Source: Kriegella sp965368185 (GTDB lineage Bacteria > Bacteroidota > Bacteroidia > Flavobacteriales > Flavobacteriaceae). From it: a stretch of 64,000 nt of DNA. The position numbers and the translations under genes are program-made. The stretch is from assembly GCA_965368185.1 (NCBI GenBank), contig CBDULZ010000003.1, forward strand, positions 1 through 64,000, given 5' to 3'. Under the pieces are notes generated by a model. The model searched no databases. It was not told where the DNA came from and saw only the letters and a list, made by a program, of their open reading frames with translations. This document shows, piece by piece, positions 42,957-51,026 of this stretch. Position 1 is the first letter of the stretch, and every line of letters starts with the position of its first letter.

Positions 42957-45359
42957 ATGCAGACTTTCATCAGACCCTTCGAAGAAATAGAAATTGCCGA
43001 TGTGCCCTATGTCGGTGGAAAAAACGCCTCTTTGGGCGAAATGTATAATCACTTGACCTCACAGGGAGTCAGAGTCCCCAACGGCTTCGCGACCACTTCT
43101 CATGCCTTTTGGTCGTTCTTGGATGAAAACAAACTACGGAAACCATTGGAAAATCTATTGACGGAATTGGACACGGACAAATACTCCAATTTAAATACCG
43201 TTGGAAAAAAAGCCCGTAATCTGATTCTGGGCGGCAGATTGTCGGAAGAACTCTCCAAAAATATCGAGGATGCTTATCAACGTTTATGCGGAAATGATGT
43301 TTGTGCGGTCGCCGTGCGCAGTAGCGCAACTGCCGAAGACCTGCCCGATGCCAGTTTTGCAGGGCAACACGATACCTTTTTGAACATTGAGGGTTCGAAA
43401 GCCCTTTTGGAAGCCGTTAAAAAATGTTTTGCCTCCCTGTACACCGATCGTGCCATCAAATACCGCGACGACAAGGGTTTTAGGCATAGTGATGTAGCGC
43501 TCTCCGTTGGGGTACAGAAAATGGTACGGGCCGATAAGAGCTGCTCGGGGGTAGGCTTCACCATCGAACCGGAATCGGGATTCGAAAATGTGATCTTATT
43601 GTCCGGCGTTTGGGGCTTGGGCGAAAATATTGTTCAGGGAGCGGTAAATCCCGATGAGTTCTATGTTTTTAAACCGACTTTAGGGCAAGGGAAAAATCCC
43701 ATCATCCAAAAGAAAATGGGCGATAAGAAATTGACCATGATCTACGGCAAATCAAAAGATGGCGATGCTACCGTCAACATCCATACGCCAAAACCCAGGC
43801 AACAACAATTTATCTTGTCCGATGATGAAGTAATTACGTTGGCGAAATGGGCCTTATTGATTGAAGAACACTATCAAAAACCGATGGATATCGAATGGGC
43901 CAAAGATGGGCTTACCAATGAGCTTTTTATCATTCAGGCGAGGCCTGAAACGGTACAACAATCCAAAAATAAAAATCAGCACATTGAATACAAATTGCTC
44001 GAAAAAGGCAAACTTTTGACTACGGGAAACGCTGTAGGCTCCAAAATAAAAATCGGAAATCCTATCCTCTTAAAATCTCCAAAAGATGCCAAAAATTTGA
44101 CCCCCGATCATGTTATTGTCACCGATACCATTACCCCCGATTGGGATCCGCTGCTTAAACAGGTCGGAGGTATCATTACCAACAAAGGAGGTCGTACCAG
44201 CCATGCTGCCATAGTCGCAAGAGAATTGGGTGTGCCAGCAATCGTAGGTTGTGGAAACGCGACGACGACCATCAAAGATGGAAACACCATCACTATGTCT
44301 TGTGCCCAAGGCAAGACGGGCTACATCTATGAGGGAAAACTTGACTATAAGGAAGAAAAAATCGACTTTTCGAATATTCAGATGCCTAGAACAGAGGCCA
44401 AAATGATCCTCGCCGATCCCGAAAATGCGTTTCAATTATCATTCTACCCGAACAACGGAGTGGGACTATTACGGATGGAATTCATTATAACCCATTCCGT
44501 AAAAATACACCCTATGGCTTTGGTCAAGTTCGACCAACTGAAAAATGCAAGTGTTATACGAAAAATCGAAAAGTTCACCCAAGGCTATAAAAATAAACAG
44601 GATTATTTCATCGACCACCTTTCACAGGGAATCGCCACCATCGCGGCGGCATTTTATCCCAAGGAAGTCATTGTTCGGTTGAGCGATTTCAAGACCAACG
44701 AATATGCCAATCTCGTCGGCGGCACGGATTTTGAACCCGATGAGGAAAATCCGATGTTGGGTTTTCGGGGTGCTTCACGGTATTACAGCGATTTATACAA
44801 GGAAGGGTTCGCCCTCGAATGTGCGGCGATCAAAAGGGTACGGGAAGATAGGGGACTGACCAATCTAAAAGTGATGGTGCCTTTTTGCCGAACTCTGGAA
44901 GAAGGTGAAAAAGTAGTGGGGATCATGAAAGAGTACGGACTTGAACGTGGCGAAAACGGCCTTGAAATTTATACCATGGTCGAGATTCCCAGCAACGTTA
45001 TTTTGGCCGATAAATTTGCCGAAATCTTTGACGGATTTTCTATAGGCTCCAATGACCTTACTCAACTGACCTTGGGCATCGACCGAGATTCCGAGATCAT
45101 GGGCAAATTGTTCGACGAGAACGATATGGCGGCCAAACGCATGATTGCCATGGCCATAGCATCCGCCAGAAAGACCAACACGAAAATCGGCCTTTGCGGA
45201 CAGGCCCCAAGCGACTTCCCTGAATTCGCCAAGTTCTTGGTAAAAGAAGGTATCGACAGTATTTCTTTTAATCCGGATGCATTGCTGCAGGGCATCGAGA
45301 ACATCAACAAAGCGGAGGAAAGTTTTGTCAATTTCGGTATGGCGGAAAGCAGCAATTAA
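42957..45359 (+). CDS. ppsA: Phosphoenolpyruvate synthase (pyruvate, water dikinase)
   Basis: The 800-residue enzyme makes PEP from pyruvate with ATP to AMP and phosphate. Order: ATP-grasp N-terminal domain (VGGKNASLGEM at the start, VAVRSSATAEDLPDASFAGQ), then the swivelling phosphohistidine domain with GGRTSHAAIVARELGVPAIVG (catalytic His). The C-terminal PEP/pyruvate barrel has GFRGASRYY and SIGSNDLTQLTLGIDRDS and a late catalytic cysteine (IGLCGQAPSD). Length matches E. coli PpsA. It is cotranscribed with pfkB, 39 bases downstream, from an FNR-type promoter. Confidence 0.95.
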   Translation: MQTFIRPFEEIEIADVPYVGGKNASLGEMYNHLTSQGVRVPNGFATTSHAFWSFLDENKLRKPLENLLTELDTDKYSNLNTVGKKARNLILGGRLSEELSKNIEDAYQRLCGNDVCAVAVRSSATAEDLPDASFAGQHDTFLNIEGSKALLEAVKKCFASLYTDRAIKYRDDKGFRHSDVALSVGVQKMVRADKSCSGVGFTIEPESGFENVILLSGVWGLGENIVQGAVNPDEFYVFKPTLGQGKNPIIQKKMGDKKLTMIYGKSKDGDATVNIHTPKPRQQQFILSDDEVITLAKWALLIEEHYQKPMDIEWAKDGLTNELFIIQARPETVQQSKNKNQHIEYKLLEKGKLLTTGNAVGSKIKIGNPILLKSPKDAKNLTPDHVIVTDTITPDWDPLLKQVGGIITNKGGRTSHAAIVARELGVPAIVGCGNATTTIKDGNTITMSCAQGKTGYIYEGKLDYKEEKIDFSNIQMPRTEAKMILADPENAFQLSFYPNNGVGLLRMEFIITHSVKIHPMALVKFDQLKNASVIRKIEKFTQGYKNKQDYFIDHLSQGIATIAAAFYPKEVIVRLSDFKTNEYANLVGGTDFEPDEENPMLGFRGASRYYSDLYKEGFALECAAIKRVREDRGLTNLKVMVPFCRTLEEGEKVVGIMKEYGLERGENGLEIYTMVEIPSNVILADKFAEIFDGFSIGSNDLTQLTLGIDRDSEIMGKLFDENDMAAKRMIAMAIASARKTNTKIGLCGQAPSDFPEFAKFLVKEGIDSISFNPDALLQGIENINKAEESFVNFGMAESSN

Positions 45360-45398
45360 AAATAGTACTGTTTCAAGACCAATTAAAAAATTTCTCAA

Positions 45399-46361
45399 AT
45401 GCAAAAAATCATAACCCTGACCATGAACCCCGCAGTCGATAAGGATACTTCGGTCGCCGGGGTAGTACCCAACAAAAAATTGCGATGCGCAATGCCAACC
45501 TATTATGCTGGTGGTGGCGGTATCAATGTTTCTAGGGCAATAAAAAAACTGGAAGGTGAATCGCTTTGTCTCTATGTGGCAGGAGGTTCGACTGGCACCC
45601 ATTTACAGCAATTGGTATCCGACGAAAATATTGAACAAAAGGTAATCGAGATCGAAGGATGGACACGTGAAAACCTCTCCGTTACCGATACAAATGCCAA
45701 TTTGCAATATCGTTTTGGGGTTCCTGGCCCCAGTGTTACCGAAGCGGAATGGCGGAAAGTGCTCGAACAGGTAGATGATTCTATAGAAGAAGGTGATTAT
45801 TTGATCGCCAGTGGAAAACTTCCGCTAGGTATTCCGAACGATTTTTATGTACAGGTCGCCGAAATCGTAGCAAGGAAAAAAGGACGGTTTGTACTAGATA
45901 CATCGGGCGAAGCCCTGTTGCCCAGTATGAAAGCGGATATTTTCCTGATGAAACCCAATCTCGGCGAGTTGAGCACCGTTTTGGGCTTAAAATCCATATC
46001 CGCAATGGAACTGGAAGACCTGTCCAAAAAATTTCTCAGCGAAAACAACTGCGAAGTACTGGTAGTATCCTTGGGCGCCAAAGGTGCTTTTTGGGCCACC
46101 AAAAAAGAAATGGAGCATATTCCCGCCCCTACCGTACACCAACAAAGTACCATCGGCGCAGGCGACAGCATGGTCGCGGGCATGGTAAACTACCTAAGAG
46201 AGGGCAACCCGTTGGGCGATGCCATAAAATATGGGGTCGCCTGCGGTACGGCCGCTACCTTGCACCCTGGCACACAGCTTTGTAAAAAAGAAGATGCGGA
46301 CAAGTTATATCAGTGGATTAAAAACAATTGTGTTAAAAAAAAATTGACCAAACTGACCTAA
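45399..46361 (+). CDS. pfkB: 6-phosphofructokinase, PfkB type
   Basis: The 320-residue PfkB-family sugar kinase follows E. coli PfkB closely: TLTMNPAVDKDT, GGGGINVSRAIKKL, WTRENLSVTD, LDTSGEALLP, LMKPNLGELS and the anion-hole motif GAGDSMVAGM with the catalytic aspartate. It phosphorylates fructose 6-phosphate. Pairing it with PEP synthase under one anaerobic-type promoter is unusual; M. tuberculosis likewise has a PfkB under DosR control. The stop codon overlaps the next FNR palindrome. Confidence 0.93.
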   Translation: MQKIITLTMNPAVDKDTSVAGVVPNKKLRCAMPTYYAGGGGINVSRAIKKLEGESLCLYVAGGSTGTHLQQLVSDENIEQKVIEIEGWTRENLSVTDTNANLQYRFGVPGPSVTEAEWRKVLEQVDDSIEEGDYLIASGKLPLGIPNDFYVQVAEIVARKKGRFVLDTSGEALLPSMKADIFLMKPNLGELSTVLGLKSISAMELEDLSKKFLSENNCEVLVVSLGAKGAFWATKKEMEHIPAPTVHQQSTIGAGDSMVAGMVNYLREGNPLGDAIKYGVACGTAATLHPGTQLCKKEDADKLYQWIKNNCVKKKLTKLT

Positions 46362-46396
46362 GTCATTTTAAAGGCAAACATTTTGCCTTATTTTAG
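46354..46396 (+). promoter_or_regulatory. FNR-type class II promoter with no coding gene behind it
   Basis: The perfect palindrome TGACCTAAGTCA (46354-46365) overlaps the pfkB stop. TATTTTAG (46389-46396) follows at the standard spacing. Predicted start is near 46401. No coding frame follows; the first intrinsic terminator is at 46592-46625, so it should drive a short RNA. Confidence 0.72.
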
Positions 46397-46400
46397 TGGT

Positions 46401-46626
46401 ATAATTAATAAAGATAGTTCCTTGAAAACAACATAAGTAGGTTGGATTTTTGATTCGTGGGGAAACAAAAATCCAAAGAAAAGGAAGAGGTTACAGAAAC
46501 TCTTTACACCTTTTGAGTCTTGAACGGATTTAGCAATAAATTCAAGTAGAGTCCAGTATAAGTGGTCATTGGGTCGAGTTACATCTTCCAGGAATCCGGG
46601 GTATTTCGGTATCCCGGATTCTTTTA
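46401..46626 (+). ncRNA. Candidate FNR-controlled small RNA, about 225 nt
   Basis: The segment lies between a predicted FNR-type start and a strong intrinsic terminator and has no credible open frame. It contains a perfect 11-bp hairpin (TTGGATTTTTG at 46442-46452 with CAAAAATCCAA at 46466-46476, 13-nt loop). A second, weaker pairing is CTTGAA with TTCAAG near 46529-46546, and then comes the terminator stem. No known RNA family is recognised. It could be an untranslated base-pairing RNA of the regulon. Confidence 0.55.
46592..46625 (+). terminator. Intrinsic terminator of the candidate sRNA
   Basis: GAATCCGGGGTA (46592-46603) pairs with TATCCCGGATTC (46610-46621), one G-T pair included, around loop TTTCGG. 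CTTTT follows. Confidence 0.85.
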
Positions 46627-47104
46627 AAAAATTGATCGTGCGCCGCAAGGCAATAGATCATGATGAAGGGCTTTATGCACTTCATGGGAAACAGGAAGTT
46701 TCGGCTTCCTGTTTCTTTTTAAAACGTTCATAATTAACAAGATAGGCCTCTAAGCAGCAATGCCTTAGCGGCCATAATAAGGTGTCCGAAAACCTTCATT
46801 ATTGAAAATCCGAATAAATGCGTAGCTAGTACGCTTCCATTCGGAACTGCATTCAAAAATAAAGTAATCGGGTACCTGATAAAAGAATCGGCATATTCCA
46901 CTATGTCGGTTCTTTTTTCAAAAACATCAAAGTAATGGTTTTTAGCGTCGCAAGGCACTAAAGACCGGAAAGGTTCGAGTCGTTTTAGGCCAAGATTGCC
47001 CCTATACCATTTTAACGATAAGATGGCTCAAGGATGGATTGGAAGCAAAAACAAATCGAACACTTCAAAAGAAACAGGAGACCTCGGGCCTCCTGTTTCT
47101 GTTT
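46627..47104 (+). other. Undefined segment with gene fragments and two more terminators
   Basis: No complete gene is seen. Two open tracts without start codons are present: 46646-46738 (RRKAIDHDEGLYALHG) and about 46948-47100 (RRKALKTGKVRVVLGQDCPY and onward). Both begin with a GCGnCGCAAGGCAnTA sequence and run into the related terminator hairpins described below. A third stop-free tract (46738-46935) lacks a start. I do not recognise the encoded sequences; they may be remnants of a duplicated small gene or parts of RNAs. Confidence 0.35.
46688..46720 (+). terminator. Intrinsic terminator, second in the sRNA locus
   Basis: GAAACAGGAAG (46688-46698) pairs with CTTCCTGTTTC (46705-46715) around loop TTTCGG, followed by five T. 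This is an 11-bp perfect stem. Confidence 0.85.
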
Positions 47105-47105
47105 T
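47071..47105 (+). terminator. Intrinsic terminator, third in the sRNA locus
   Basis: GAAACAGGAG (47071-47080) pairs with CTCCTGTTTC (47090-47099), followed by TGTTTT. The stem is a near copy of the one at 46688-46715. Confidence 0.8.
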
Positions 47106-47203
47106 GGCCACCTCTTTGCCTCTCAGAAATGGCCCGTGACGGGCACTCGGAGTGACGGATAAAGGGGGCTGAACGACCAGTTAAAAACTAAAACAGTACA
47201 AAA

Positions 47204-47593
47204 ATGGAATACTACTTTAACAAAACGATCGATAACACTACTTTTAATGAAGCGATAGAAAAAACAACCCAGGCCCTAGGGGAAGAAGGCTTCGGTATAC
47301 TGACCGAAATCAACATCAAGACGACCCTGAAGAAAAAACTGGATGTGGATTTTCCGAACTACAAAATCCTGAGTGCGTGCAATGCCTCTTTTGCGCATAA
47401 AGCGTTATTGGCCGAAAACAAAATCGGTACGATGCTGCCGTGTAACGTCTTTGTACGCGAAATTGATAACGGAACAATAGAGGTGGCGGCCGTAGATCCC
47501 GCGGCCTCCATGATGGGGGTCGAAAACGAAGCCCTTCCCGGTATTGCGAAAGAAGTGCGGGACAAGCTGATAAGGGTTGTTGAAAGCCTTTAA
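47204..47593 (+). CDS. DUF302 family protein
   Basis: This 129-residue soluble protein matches DUF302: MEYYFNKTIDNTTFNEAIEK, GFGILTEINIKTTLKKKLDV, SACNASFAHKALL and MLPCNVFVREID, then a VAAVDPAASM segment. DUF302 domains are small dimeric alpha/beta folds, sometimes heme-linked, with no settled function. The 200 bases upstream have no FNR palindrome; a terminator separates it from the sRNA locus. Confidence 0.85.
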   Translation: MEYYFNKTIDNTTFNEAIEKTTQALGEEGFGILTEINIKTTLKKKLDVDFPNYKILSACNASFAHKALLAENKIGTMLPCNVFVREIDNGTIEVAAVDPAASMMGVENEALPGIAKEVRDKLIRVVESL

Positions 47594-47599
47594 AATTTC

Positions 47600-48180
47600 C
47601 GATTAGCTTACCTAAAACCATAGCTCCTACCCTCTGCATCAATATCGTTACCCAGGTTTCTAACAATAAAAAGGCTTAACCAAGACAACAACATAAATTG
47701 AAGGATTGGGGAAAGTCCCACTTCCAATACGGGCAATATGAGCATTTCATGGGCATACTGCCAACCGCCCCGAACGGTGTACCACATTTCCGAAAAGATG
47801 GCTCCCAAGCATCCTACTGCTATGAGTGCTATTATCTTTTTAAGCCCATTTTCGAGATTCAGAGCGCATCTTTGTATAGCATCGCAAATGCAAAAAACAG
47901 CAGCAGTACCATCAAGATATCCGCACCAGATGCCAAAAGGTATTTAAGAATGTGCCTAACGCCATATCCGTAAATACTGTACAAAGGGGCATGAAGCAAT
48001 TCCCAAATTAGGTTCGACAGAAAAGCCGATAGCGCTATAAAAAATACCGTAGGGCGATAGCGTCGTCTATACTTTATGGTTTTGACGAAATGAACCTAAA
48101 AACCGGTTACCGTTGCCAAAACCAAAGCAGGAACAATAAATATATCAAGACCCAATCCATCCATATATTTCAGCCTGGTT
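47600..48180 (-). pseudogene. Membrane protein remnant
   Basis: On the minus strand, fragments MDGLGLDIFIVPALVLATVT, then YKRYRRYRPTVFFIALSAFL and SNLIWELLHAPLYSIYG and HILKYLLASGADILMVLLLF can be read in shifting frames, with stops between. Together they make a polytopic membrane protein of about 150-190 residues, now broken. I do not recognise the family. 48181-48354 holds nothing clear. Confidence 0.5.
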
Positions 48181-48354
48181 TAAATCTTACTTTTCCAGGT
48201 TTTCCCTAACCTAAATAGCAAAAAGATTGCATGGGGTTTTAGGGTGCCTCTGGAACGTCAAAAAGAATCGGTGTCATACAGTTCACTATTGCTATTTTAA
48301 AAACGCCGATATGAGCGTGTCACATTCAGTAATCCTTTAAATGTCCTTCCCATA

Positions 48355-48813
48355 TTATTCCCTACCGTATTTAAGCAATAAGGCCATCTGCCCGGCATGA
48401 TGGTTGGTATGTGATATTATTCTCCCGAATGCCTCCGTTTTGGTTTTGGTGCCAAACTCTTTTGTTGTTATCGTTGATTCCCAATCAGCATCAATCTGTT
48501 TTTCTACGATCGATTTTAACGTATTGAAAGAATTTTCGACATAGGCCGTTAATTCCGTAAGATCCGTCCATTCCCCGGTATCCGTTTGTGCGATTACGGT
48601 TTTTGCCACGACCCTAATGTCCTTACCCCCAAAAACGTTCTTGGCAAAGAGCAATTCAACATCGCCGATATGCCGTATTAGAAAGCCGACACTATTTATT
48701 GAAGGCGGGAGCCTCTTCTTCAAATCTTCTTCCGTGAGCTTTTCTAGTTGATTGGTAAATCGTGTTCTAGCCTCGGCCCAGAGCTCTAGGTACGATTCTG
48801 TTATCGTTTTCAT
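48355..48813 (-). CDS. DinB-like (DUF1572-type) protein
   Basis: The 152-residue four-helix protein has the DinB metal-ligand histidines: SVGFLIRHIGDVELL near residue 48 and RIISHTNHHAGQMALLLKY near the C-terminus. Members of this superfamily include thiol-dependent transferases; the substrate is unknown. No FNR palindrome is upstream (only a mis-spaced TGAGCGTGTCA lies nearby, downstream of the gene). Confidence 0.8.
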   Translation of the reverse strand: MKTITESYLELWAEARTRFTNQLEKLTEEDLKKRLPPSINSVGFLIRHIGDVELLFAKNVFGGKDIRVVAKTVIAQTDTGEWTDLTELTAYVENSFNTLKSIVEKQIDADWESTITTKEFGTKTKTEAFGRIISHTNHHAGQMALLLKYGRE

Positions 48814-48834
48814 TTTCTATTCCTTTATTTATCC

Positions 48835-49600
48835 TCAAAAATCCTTTGCCATAAGCATCCCCCCGTCCACGACATGGGCGCGACCAGTAATACCTTTGCT
48901 GTCGTCGGAAGCCAAGAACAGGGCCATATCGGCGATTTCCTTGGACTCGACGTACCTGGCAAAGGGTACCGTAGACTCAAAACCTTTCATGACTTCGTTG
49001 GGGTTTGCGGGATGCATATCTTTTCGATCCGCCGCATGACATGATTGTTGACCAGCCCCGGATGAATGTTTTTCACACGTATCTTACCTTCAACATTTTT
49101 CAAGTGCCGCTACCCGCATGATACCGACAACCGCATGCTTGGTGGCTACATTGGCCCCTAAGCCCTTGAAACCTTTTAAGCCTGCGACCTATAAAGTAAT
49201 CATTACGCTCACCCCCTCCTCCATTTTTGCGATAACGTACTTGCAGCCAAACGAAACCCCTTTAGGTTCACCGGTACGACCTTATCAAAACTTCGTCGGG
49301 ATATTCGGCAATAGGTTTGGTAGTCCCTTCGATTCCGGCATTGGAGAAAAAGATGTTGGTTTTTCCGTGTACTTCCAAAGTATGTACTACGTATTTATTG
49401 GTATCGTTTGCCTTAGAGATATCGTCCACAAAGAATGACAGGTTCTCATGATCCAATTCATAGCTGGCCTTTACCAAAATTTCCTTGTTAAGGTCCACAA
49501 TGAACACTTTTGCCCCTCGTGCACGAAAAGTTTTGCGGTTATCTTTCCTAGCCGCCCCGCCTCCAGTGATTATTGCCACCTTATCCTTCAGTCTTATCTT
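48835..49600 (-). pseudogene. Short-chain dehydrogenase remnant
   Basis: The minus strand reads KVAIITGGGAARKDNRKTF (about 49590-49530, cofactor loop), then FFVDDISKANDT, a NAG motif (FSNAGIEGTTKPI). After several frame changes, CMHPANP and FARYVESKEIADMALFLA precede GITGRAHVVDGGMLM. All SDR landmarks are traceable, but the frame is broken in at least three places. Confidence 0.8.
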
Positions 49601-50267
49601 TGCTTTCTTTTACTTGGTGGAGGTTCCGTATTTCCCATCCCTTGTCCTTTATGTGGACTGCTACCAGATTGTCCGATATTTTTTTTGCCCCTATAAAGGG
49701 AAGCTTATATCTTTTTACGGTCATCTGAATGTTTTGTCTCGGCCCGAAATATTCTTCCATATCGCCATTGGCATTTACCAGTACATCGAAGAACTTAAAA
49801 TCGTAAATATTCAGCTTGAATTCGTTCTTTCCCCGTAGGACTTTCTCGAAAAGAACCCCCGTGGTCTGGCCATCCTTAAAGGGATATACGTTCAGAAATT
49901 TGGGTTCTATAACCGTGTTTCCCGAAGTGTCCATAAAACCATATAGGGGTACACCGTCTTCCACCTTTTTTGTAATCATACACAACCCTTCACGGAACAT
50001 GGGGTAACGTACCCCCCTAACATCGGATTTTGAGTTATCCGCATCTTTTTTCCAATGAAGGTCATCGCGAAAATCGATAACCAAGGTCCCCTTTTCATTG
50101 ATAAAACCCCATTGGTTTCCTTTTCTGACGGCGGCGAGGCCTTCGCTAAAGGGAGCTACTTCATCGAGTGCGGATATTGTTGGCTTGTTGCGTTGCTCCG
50201 TCGTTTGCGAGAGGGCCAATACCGGCATCAGCAACAGTACTGTAACTAATGTGCTTATACGTTTCAT
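49581..50267 (-). CDS. Secreted WG-repeat protein
   Basis: The 228-residue protein has a signal peptide (to about LALSQ, residue 20) and WG repeats: AVRKGNQWGFINEKGTLVID, then LYGFMDTSGNTVIEPKFLNV. The final part is divergent and charged. WG proteins are structural or binding modules of unknown role. It has its own FNR-type promoter and runs into the SDR remnant. Confidence 0.82.
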   Translation of the reverse strand: MKRISTLVTVLLLMPVLALSQTTEQRNKPTISALDEVAPFSEGLAAVRKGNQWGFINEKGTLVIDFRDDLHWKKDADNSKSDVRGVRYPMFREGLCMITKKVEDGVPLYGFMDTSGNTVIEPKFLNVYPFKDGQTTGVLFEKVLRGKNEFKLNIYDFKFFDVLVNANGDMEEYFGPRQNIQMTVKRYKLPFIGAKKISDNLVAVHIKDKGWEIRNLHQVKESKDKTEG

Positions 50268-50287
50268 ATCATATGTTTTTATTTGTA

Positions 50288-50330
50288 CTAAAGTAAATTG
50301 GGTACGGTATATTTGAAATGATCTAGGTCA
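50288..50330 (-). promoter_or_regulatory. FNR-type class II promoter of the WG-repeat gene
   Basis: Palindrome TGATCTAGGTCA is at 50319-50330. TACTTTAG runs from 50295 to 50288 on the minus strand at the standard spacing. Predicted start is near 50283, 16 nt before the ATG at 50267. Confidence 0.75.
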
Positions 50331-50397
50331 GTCGTATCAAAAAAGTAAGCAGTAATCAGTATTCAGTAAGCCATTGGAAAATATCTGCCCACCAGCC

Positions 50398-50850
50398 TCA
50401 AAACATCAAATTCGAATAGATCATGTTTTTGAGGTCTTTGGGCAATCCAGAGCGGATATCTTCCATTTCTCCGAACGAAACATATTTTATGAGATAGATA
50501 AAGGTAACATCGATATACTTCTCGGCCAGTTCATCTTCATGGCCAAAATCGTTGACGGCGGCCGGACCGTCGAGTTGCCTTACCAGTTCTACAAATTCCT
50601 CCATACGTTTGATTTTTGGCTTTTGCTTTTTAATCGTCCAGCCATTGACATATGCCCCTTTCAAGAACATCGGTAATTGGGCGATCAATTGCAACGATTC
50701 TTCCACAGGAATAATCTCGCGCAGGGCATGTATGATCGATACAAATATCCTTCCCGCCTTTTCAGGCTCGTTTTTCATGCCCATTTGTTTTGCATAATCC
50801 TTTAAAAAGGTATGGCCTTCGGTCGCATATTGATTAAAATTAAGTGCCAT
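50398..50850 (-). CDS. DUF2267 family protein
   Basis: The 150-residue soluble helical protein fits DUF2267: MALNFNQYATEGHTFLKD, then AGRIFVSIIHALREIIPVEE and SLQLIAQLPMFLKGAYVNGW. The function of the family is unknown; it is common near stress genes. It shares one palindrome with the USP operon on the other strand. Confidence 0.82.
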   Translation of the reverse strand: MALNFNQYATEGHTFLKDYAKQMGMKNEPEKAGRIFVSIIHALREIIPVEESLQLIAQLPMFLKGAYVNGWTIKKQKPKIKRMEEFVELVRQLDGPAAVNDFGHEDELAEKYIDVTFIYLIKYVSFGEMEDIRSGLPKDLKNMIYSNLMF

Positions 50851-50874
50851 GATCTATAGTTTTTTAGTGTCGTA

Positions 50875-50917
50875 TAAATATGGGGATTTCATCTTGCACC
50901 CTAAATGACCTTCGTCA
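50875..50917 (-). promoter_or_regulatory. FNR-type promoter of the DUF2267 gene (shared palindrome, minus direction)
   Basis: Palindrome TGACCTTCGTCA is at 50906-50917. CATATTTA, one mismatch from the -7 consensus, runs from 50882 to 50875 on the minus strand at the standard spacing. Predicted start is near 50870, 20 nt before the ATG at 50850. Confidence 0.68.
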
Positions 50918-50948
50918 TTTTTCAAGGTTTTTTCTGCAATTATCTTTG
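50906..50948 (+). promoter_or_regulatory. FNR-type promoter of the three-USP operon (shared palindrome, plus direction)
   Basis: The same palindrome TGACCTTCGTCA (50906-50917) is followed by a perfect TATCTTTG (50941-50948). Predicted start is near 50953. The leader to the ATG at 51027 is about 74 nt and includes a dispersed repeat (CCCTTCGACAAGCAGGGCAA, 50979-50998). Confidence 0.8.
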
Positions 50949-51026
50949 GGTATTAGCAAGGCAAAAATTCTCGTCTTCCCTTCGACAAGCAGGGCAAAGC
51001 GCGGAAACGACCATAAAAACGAACAC

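Noticed and set aside
46734..46958. 74-codon minus-strand frame as a gene
   Set aside because: No family similarity, no promoter, and a stop-free plus-strand tract and terminators overlap it.
48311..48325. TGAGCGTGTCA as an FNR-type site
   Set aside because: The spacer is five bases instead of six and no gene start follows.
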